Translations under genes and position numbers: made by a program
In this document: positions 42,912 through 44,994 of the stretch, piece by piece
Layout of the letters: every line of letters begins with the position of its first letter
Position numbering within the stretch: the first letter of the stretch is position 1
The notes under the pieces: generated by a model
Told to the model about the DNA's origin: nothing
Seen by the model: the letters and a program-made list of their open reading frames with translations, nothing else
Database searches by the model: none
Origin: Alistipes sp.
GTDB taxonomy: Bacteria > Bacteroidota > Bacteroidia > Bacteroidales > Rikenellaceae
Length of the DNA: 44,994 nt
Reading direction: 5' to 3'
NCBI GenBank assembly: GCA_017646785.1
Contig: JAGCLX010000136.1
Span: 1 to 44,994, forward strand

Positions 42912-44994
42912 CTATTTATTTCCAAACGCCACGCGCAACTTAACGTAGTACGCACGCCCCGCCTTCTGCAAACTAAAGTTGTCGTATAGGCGCTCATTCG
43001 TGAGGTTGCGACACTCAAAGGCGATGTTGTACGCCCCATTTTTGAGGGTGTAGCTCAGTGCTATATTGTGCGAGAACTGCGTGGGCACCATGTAGTCATC
43101 CTTGTTGGAACCCAAGCGCGAAGAGTAGTAGTAGAAGTTATGAAGATACTGGTTGTCGTATGTCAGCGCGAGGGTATTGCCACGCCACCCGCAGTCGTGC
43201 CACGAGAGTGTAAGAAAGGTATCGGCAAAGAGATAAGGGATGTTGGGCATGCGGTCACCATAGCCGAGGTTGGGCATCGATGAGCCTATCGCCGTGGGCT
43301 GGTTGTCACGCACATCCATATACGTGAAGTTGCCTCCAATGGCCAGCCAACGCTTATAGTCGTAGCGCGCCGAGAGATTGACACCCCATGTGCGCACCGA
43401 GCCGTAGTTTATGTAACTCGCTGCCGCCTTGCCACCGCTCAGGTCGACAATGTTGCGCTGTATGTAGTCCTGCGTGCTACGCCACACAAAGCCTCCCTCG
43501 AGATATAATCCATGCTCGCGCTCACGACCAAAAATTCCCGTATAGCTAAGGCTAACATTCACATTATCACTACTCTCAGGGCGAATGCCTATGTCGCCCA
43601 TCTCGAGGTCCTCGTCACCAAACATCTCCTCGATAGTGGGTAGGCGGTATGCCCTCTCATAGGAGAGCTTCGCCTGCAATTCGGGGATGATGAGGTATGT
43701 CGCCGCAGCACCATAACCCAAGGCATCCTCACTACGCGAGGTGGGGACAAATGCCGTAGCGTTGCTATCGGTTGCTATCGGGCCACGCACCTTGAGCGAG
43801 TAGTACTTGGCAAAGAGCGAGGCATTCCAACGCTCCGACAGTGCAAGACGATACTGCAAGCCTGTGATATTCTTCATGGTCTGCTTATCTATGGTATCCT
43901 CCACCGCCTCCTTTGCCAGGAGCGAAGTGTTCGAGCGACGGAAGTGGTTCACGACATGGTTTAGCGTGAAGGTGTGCGCATCACCCAGACGGTAGTTGAG
44001 TGTCGCCGTGGCGTTCCAGTTGCGGTTTGCTGAGCGCGTATGCTGATAGGACTGCTCGCCAGGTGAGTTAAGACGCTGCATATCACCACGCCAGTTGTAC
44101 TTGTACTGCGCAGTGTCTATGTTGTATGTTATATTGTGGTTATAGTTTGCCGTAAGCGTGAGGTCAAGACCCTCGACACCGAGGTTGCGCTTCTGATACT
44201 CCACCGAGGGCATAAGCGAGTGGCCACGACGCAGCTTGTCGCCATAGACAATCTCCTGACGCACACCCGTCTGTATCTCCTTGTACATCTGCGAGTAGTT
44301 CATCGCAAACATCAGCCTATCTGCCCAGGGCTTACCCACTACACCCACCTTCGCCACGACGCTCTCGTTGTGGTAGGTGTCGTGGAAGCGCTCCATGCGC
44401 TCGAGGTGCGTGCGGTCGATGCGCCCCGTAGCAAAGTCCTCAACGGGAACGTCCACATCATAATTGTTGTCGGAGTAGTTCTGAAAGGCAAAGACCTCCC
44501 ACATTAGGCCATTTTCGAGTCGCTGACCCGCATTCAGATTTGAGCGGTGGGTGTTGAACGATCCGAAGGAGTATGAGGCATCGGCCCACCATGCGCGGTG
44601 CGACTTGTTCGTCACGATGTTTATGACGCCACCCAAGGCATCGGCACCAAAGCCCACGGGGACAACACCACGATATACCTCCACCCTATCGGCATATCCC
44701 GCGGGGATGTTGTTGAGCGAGAAGGCACCTCCAACGCCCTCCTGAGGCACGCCGTCGATGAAGACCTTAACATGCTTTCCCGCAAAGCCATCTATCGTGA
44801 GCGACATATCGGAGCCTACGCCACCCGACTCATGGAGTTTTAGACCAGGGGCACTCGAGAGCGCATCGGCAAGGTTCTTTGTCGTATTCTTCAGGGGCTG
44901 CATATCTACTGCCACAGCGTTGAAGGCCGAGCGACGCATATTGCCCACCCCCGAGGCTGTTACTACCACCTCGTCAAGAACGTTAACACTCTCC
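42912..44994 (-). CDS. xusA: TonB-dependent receptor (XusA-like), N-terminus outside window
   Basis: The frame stays open through base 44994 (reading ESVNVLDEVVVTAS inward), so the signal peptide and TonB box lie beyond the edge; about 694 residues are visible. A plug domain (LADALSSAPGLKLHESGG, DGFAGKHVKVFIDGVPQ, GADALGGVINIVTN) is followed by a long 22-strand-type barrel with aromatic-rich strands, ending RAYYVKLRVAFGNK. It imports iron-siderophore complexes across the outer membrane using TonB energy. The apparent internal start at 44969 is GTG within VVVTA and is not a real start. Operon: receptor, DUF4374 lipoprotein (24 bases later), PepSY protein. Confidence 0.92.
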   Translation of the reverse strand, partial: ESVNVLDEVVVTASGVGNMRRSAFNAVAVDMQPLKNTTKNLADALSSAPGLKLHESGGVGSDMSLTIDGFAGKHVKVFIDGVPQEGVGGAFSLNNIPAGYADRVEVYRGVVPVGFGADALGGVINIVTNKSHRAWWADASYSFGSFNTHRSNLNAGQRLENGLMWEVFAFQNYSDNNYDVDVPVEDFATGRIDRTHLERMERFHDTYHNESVVAKVGVVGKPWADRLMFAMNYSQMYKEIQTGVRQEIVYGDKLRRGHSLMPSVEYQKRNLGVEGLDLTLTANYNHNITYNIDTAQYKYNWRGDMQRLNSPGEQSYQHTRSANRNWNATATLNYRLGDAHTFTLNHVVNHFRRSNTSLLAKEAVEDTIDKQTMKNITGLQYRLALSERWNASLFAKYYSLKVRGPIATDSNATAFVPTSRSEDALGYGAAATYLIIPELQAKLSYERAYRLPTIEEMFGDEDLEMGDIGIRPESSDNVNVSLSYTGIFGREREHGLYLEGGFVWRSTQDYIQRNIVDLSGGKAAASYINYGSVRTWGVNLSARYDYKRWLAIGGNFTYMDVRDNQPTAIGSSMPNLGYGDRMPNIPYLFADTFLTLSWHDCGWRGNTLALTYDNQYLHNFYYYSSRLGSNKDDYMVPTQFSHNIALSYTLKNGAYNIAFECRNLTNERLYDNFSLQKAGRAYYVKLRVAFGNK

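Overview
The window reads as chromosomal DNA of a Bacteroidales member (Bacteroidota). The main reasons are: promoters of the Bacteroidota type (TTTG, about 19-20 bases, TAnnTTTG) at several gene starts; A-rich start sites with almost no Shine-Dalgarno sequences; lineage-typical proteins (PorX, DUF4954, DUF4374, BACON-like lipoproteins, a 29-residue mS38/bS22-like basic protein); and a conserved coaX - outer-membrane protein - TPR - lptC - CNNM/CorC - PpiD-like block. A futalosine-pathway mqnE gene would suit a Rikenellaceae/Alistipes-like organism better than Bacteroides itself, but that placement is inference. The DNA is gene-dense and mostly housekeeping. I see no tRNA, rRNA, CRISPR array, insertion sequence, phage or integrated element. 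No gene-free stretch exceeds 300 bases; the longest, 39695-39905, holds the rplS promoter and leader.

Layout. 1-1845 (minus) is the N-terminal part of an S9 peptidase lipoprotein cut by the window edge. 1928-4542 (plus) is a Nudix hydrolase - porX - tsaE operon, followed by an SRPBCC gene with its own promoter and by an HU / small ribosomal-type protein pair. 5675-16477 holds rng, mfd, coaX, an outer-membrane beta-barrel, a TPR protein, lptC and a CNNM/CorC gene. A PpiD-like foldase (16627-18591) and a PfkB-family kinase (18789-19793) follow, each with its own promoter and terminator.

19866-27266 (minus) is a five-gene operon: tgt - lptG-type permease - mqnE fused to a PASTA protein - rluD - a YgiQ-family radical SAM gene broken by one in-frame TAG. 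It ends at a perfect hairpin shared with the convergent kinase gene. A back-to-back promoter pair at 27284-27345 drives tgt leftward and a long plus-strand run rightward: a GT2-like membrane protein, an ECF sigma factor, rsmG, a DUF4954 protein, trxB, rnz, a SpoU methyltransferase, a GH2 glycosidase and two related lipoproteins (to 39694). rplS follows with a long leader. The right end (40374 to the edge, minus) is a TonB receptor - DUF4374 lipoprotein - PepSY membrane protein operon matching the XusABC xenosiderophore uptake system.

Most notable points: the MqnE-TM-PASTA fusion, which copies the layout of PASTA kinases with a radical SAM enzyme in place of the kinase; the amber-interrupted YgiQ gene; a GT2-fold protein that has lost its DxD and other catalytic motifs; the PorX/Nudix operon; the rplS leader; and a GH2-linked pair of paralogous lipoproteins. 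I did not find a clear, previously unknown multi-gene system; the mqnE-PASTA fusion is the best candidate for something new.
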